From CAZKNJ01 sp964554185 (GTDB taxonomy: Bacteria > 4484-113), in assembly GCA_964554185.1 (NCBI GenBank), contig CAZKNJ010000051.1, forward strand, positions 1 to 13,366: a stretch of DNA of 13,366 nucleotides, given 5' to 3'. The position numbers and the translations under genes were made by a program. Below, one piece after another: positions 11,045 through 13,366 of the stretch (positions within the stretch are counted from its first letter, which is position 1; each line of letters begins with the position of its first letter). A model generated the notes under the pieces. That model worked only from the letters and a program-made list of their open reading frames with translations, was not told where the DNA came from and did not search any database.

Positions 11045-13186
11045 ATGCCTCAGACTGCATCCCAAGCCGGCGGCCTCATGTGGCTGGCGATTCCCATCGC
11101 CGCGGTCATCGCCGTGATCACCACGGTCTACCTCATCGTCTGGGTGTTCAGGCAGGAGCGCGGCAGCGAGAAGATGCAGGAAGTTTCCGCCGCCATCCGC
11201 GAAGGCGCCTTCGCCTTCCTTAAGCGGCAGTACACCACCATCTACCTCATCTCCGCCGTGGTCGCGGTCATCCTCTTCTTCGTCCCCATGACTGACGAAA
11301 CCGGCACGCGCATCCCGGGCTTCATCCTAGCGGGCTCCTACCTGCTCGGCGCGGTGTGCTCCGGGCTGGCGGGCTACATCGGCATGTACACCTCGGTGCA
11401 CAGCAACATGCGGGCGGCGCGCGGCGCCATGAAATCGCTCAACGACGCGCTGCAAGTGGCATTGCGCGGCGGCGCGGTGACCGGCATCTCGGTGGTCACG
11501 CTGTCGCTGGTCGGCGTCGGCCTCCTCTACTGGCTGGTGGCGGTGGTCTTCGGCTATACCAACAAGGCTCCGCTCTTCATCGTGGGCTTCGGCTTTGGCG
11601 CGAGCTTTGTGGCGCTGTTCGCCCAGCTCGGCGGAGGGATCTTCACCAAGGCGGCGGACGTGGGCGCCGACCTCGTCGGCAAAGTTGAGGCGGGCATCCC
11701 TGAGGATGATCCGCGCAACCCGGCGGTGGTGGCCGACCTGGTGGGCGACAATGTGGGCGACTGCGCGGGCCGCGGCGCCGACCTGTTTGAGTCCACCGCG
11801 GCGGAGAACATCGGCGCGATGATACTCGGCGTGGCGCTCTTCCCGTTCTTCGGGCTGGGCGGCATCCTCTTCCCGTTGGTGGTGCGCGCCTTCGGCCTGG
11901 TGGGCAGCATCATCGGCATCTTCTTCAGCCGCGTGAAGGAAAGCGAAAACCCGCTCAACGGCCTCAAGCGCGGCTACGTCATCTCCTCCATCCTCGCCGT
12001 CATCGGCATCGCCGTCGCCTGCTACACCATGCTCAACGCCCCGGGCACCACCTGGTGGTACTTCTTCCTCGCCGGCGTGGTGGGAGTGGTGCTGGCGTAC
12101 GTCTTTGTGCTGGTCACCCAGTACTACACCGATTACTACTACAAGCCGGTGCTGGGCATCGCCGACGCCTGCCGCACCGGCCCCGCCACCGCCATGATCC
12201 GCGCCACCGCCGTCGGCTTTGAGTGCACCGCCATCCCCACCATCGCCATCGTCCTGGCCGTCCTCGGCTCCTACAAGCTGGGCCAGCTGGGCTTCACGGG
12301 CGTGGCAGGCGTGTCGCTTATATCGGCCGGGCTCTACGGCACCGCCATCGCGACGATGGGCATGCTCTCCACCTGCGCCTTCGTCCTGGCGATGGACACC
12401 TTCGGCCCCATCACCGACAACGCCGGCGGCATCGTGCAGATGAGCGGCGAGGAAGACCTCATCCGCGAGCGCGCCGACCGCCTGGATTCGGCGGGCAACT
12501 CCACCAAGGCAATCACCAAGGGCTACGCCGTCGGCTCGGCGGCGCTGGCCGCCTTCCTCTTATTCGCCGCCTACATAGATAAGGTCAAGTTCGCCAGCGG
12601 CATCCCGCTGGAAGACAACTTCCCGGTGGACATCGGCAAGCCCGTGGTCTTCGCCGGCGCCTTCATCGGCTGCATGCTGGTGCTGCTGTTCAGCGCCTGG
12701 GCGATAAAGGCCGTGGGCAAGACCGCCCAGACCATCATTATGGAAGTCCGCCGCCAGATTAAAGAACTCGGCATCCTGGAGGGCCGCAACAAGCCCGACT
12801 ACGCCCGCTGCGTGGACATCGTGACGGTGGCGGCGCTCAAGGAGATGATTCTCCCCGGCATCCTCCCCGTAGTGGTGGCGCTGCTCGTCGGCGTGCTGCT
12901 GAAGGCCGAGGCCGCCGCCGGCTTCCTGATGGTCGCCACCATCACCGGCGTCATCATCGCGCTTTACCTCAACAACGCCGGCGGCGCGATGGACAACGCC
13001 AAGAAGTACATTGAGCTGGGCCACTTCGGCGGCAAGGGCAGCGAGGCGCACAAGGCCGGCGTGGTGATTGACACGGTGGGCGACCCCTTCAAGGACACGG
13101 CGGGCCCGAGCATCCACGTGCTCATCAAGCTGCTGTCCACCATCACCCTCGTCCTCTGCGGCCTCTTCATCGGCCAGGCGTTGTAG
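11045..13186 (+). CDS. hppA: Membrane-bound H+-translocating pyrophosphatase (K+-independent type)
   Basis: It hydrolyses pyrophosphate on the cytoplasmic side and pumps protons across the membrane. The 713 residues and some 16 membrane spans fit the family. Catalytic segments are intact: DVGADLVGKVE (205-215), GDNVGDCAGRGADLFES (234-250), DNAGG (458-462) and, near the C-terminus, NNAGGAMDNAKK (643-654) and GDPFKDTAGPSIH (679-691). The subclass residue is Lys488 in GNSTKAITKG. Lys at this place marks K+-independent H+-pumping enzymes, whereas Ala marks K+-dependent ones, including Na+ pumps. The start ATG 11045 follows GGGGAG with a short 3-base spacer. It has its own promoter and a structured leader. 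The 31-bp hairpin repeat begins 8 bases after the stop. It lets the cell recover energy from biosynthetic pyrophosphate. Confidence 0.97.
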   Translation: MPQTASQAGGLMWLAIPIAAVIAVITTVYLIVWVFRQERGSEKMQEVSAAIREGAFAFLKRQYTTIYLISAVVAVILFFVPMTDETGTRIPGFILAGSYLLGAVCSGLAGYIGMYTSVHSNMRAARGAMKSLNDALQVALRGGAVTGISVVTLSLVGVGLLYWLVAVVFGYTNKAPLFIVGFGFGASFVALFAQLGGGIFTKAADVGADLVGKVEAGIPEDDPRNPAVVADLVGDNVGDCAGRGADLFESTAAENIGAMILGVALFPFFGLGGILFPLVVRAFGLVGSIIGIFFSRVKESENPLNGLKRGYVISSILAVIGIAVACYTMLNAPGTTWWYFFLAGVVGVVLAYVFVLVTQYYTDYYYKPVLGIADACRTGPATAMIRATAVGFECTAIPTIAIVLAVLGSYKLGQLGFTGVAGVSLISAGLYGTAIATMGMLSTCAFVLAMDTFGPITDNAGGIVQMSGEEDLIRERADRLDSAGNSTKAITKGYAVGSAALAAFLLFAAYIDKVKFASGIPLEDNFPVDIGKPVVFAGAFIGCMLVLLFSAWAIKAVGKTAQTIIMEVRRQIKELGILEGRNKPDYARCVDIVTVAALKEMILPGILPVVVALLVGVLLKAEAAAGFLMVATITGVIIALYLNNAGGAMDNAKKYIELGHFGGKGSEAHKAGVVIDTVGDPFKDTAGPSIHVLIKLLSTITLVLCGLFIGQAL

Positions 13187-13194
13187 CCCTTACC

Positions 13195-13225
13195 TGTAGG
13201 GCGGGGACCTGTGCCCCGCCGTCTT
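13195..13225 (+). repeat. 31-bp hairpin repeat, copy 3, possible terminator
   Basis: Identical to the copies at 2809 and 9078: stem GGCGGGG (13200-13206) with CCCCGCC (13214-13220), then GTCTTT. It follows the hppA stop by 8 bases. Confidence 0.8.
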
Positions 13226-13366
13226 TCCCGGGTACGCTGGGCTCACCAGCCCGGCTCTTACCTCTTTCGGGTTTGCTGGCCTGCTGGAAACTGGCTGCTG
13301 ATCCGGTGGCACGGGCGTCGGTGGCACATGCGTCCCGCTTGTGCATATAAAACACAGCCGGGACGG
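13226..13366. repeat. Intergenic mosaic, continues past the window end
   Basis: In order: a GGGCT/AGCCC hairpin (13239-13252); heptads CTGGAAA, CTGGCTG, CTGATCC (13284-13304); a GGTGGCACGGGCG module; GGTGGCACATG (13320-13330); and AAACACAGCCGGGACGG up to the last base, the left part of the hairpin seen complete at 9219-9237. The order matches 9078-9237. No gene is seen. Confidence 0.7.

Overview
This window looks like a chromosomal stretch of an uncultured, GC-rich bacterium, probably from a metagenome assembly. A signal-peptide-bearing secreted protein with a DUF4412-like fold, an Lgt and a membrane pyrophosphatase suggest a diderm, but nothing here fixes the phylum. The scaffold holds two 100-N joins. 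In both, the 55 bases before the Ns are repeated exactly after them, so the Ns are almost certainly unresolved k-mer overlaps and not missing DNA. Collapsing the overlaps restores intact reading frames at both sites.

Layout: 3-746 (+) is the 3' part of a beta-propeller (SBBP-type) protein. 830-937 (+) is a tiny ORF with a strong Shine-Dalgarno and a signal-peptide-like start that runs into intergenic repeat DNA. 1023-2147 (+) is dnaN, the DNA polymerase III sliding clamp. 2208-2800 (+, across gap 1) is an unusual 145-residue protein made of two CsrA domains in tandem. 3088-5520 (-) is a large unrecognised membrane-anchored protein. 5595-6868 (-, across gap 2) is carA and 6872-8248 (-) is pyrC, 3 bp apart, forming a pyrimidine operon transcribed pyrC to carA and perhaps on into the 810-residue gene. 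8340-9074 (+) is a secreted, Met-rich DUF4412-like protein, divergent from pyrC. A 900-base gene-free stretch follows. 9986-10921 (+) is lgt, and 11045-13186 (+) is hppA, a proton-pumping pyrophosphatase with the K+-independent signature.

The core genes are housekeeping: replication clamp, UMP synthesis, lipoprotein maturation and pyrophosphate-driven proton pumping. Two things are out of the ordinary. The first is the tandem CsrA protein: the RNA-contacting residues of strand beta1 survive only in the first domain and those of beta5 best in the second. That is what a single-chain pseudo-dimer keeping one composite RNA site would look like. The second is the intergenic DNA. It is a mosaic of degenerate 7-base tandem repeats (CTGGNNG, CTAATCC and TACTNCN types) and perfect GC-rich hairpins. 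It includes a 31-bp hairpin repeat that sits 3-8 bases after the stop codon of three different genes, and its modules recur in the same order in each region. Promoters with a GNTANAAT core precede dnaN, the DUF4412-like gene, lgt and hppA; the one for lgt is so close to the ATG that its mRNA should be nearly leaderless.
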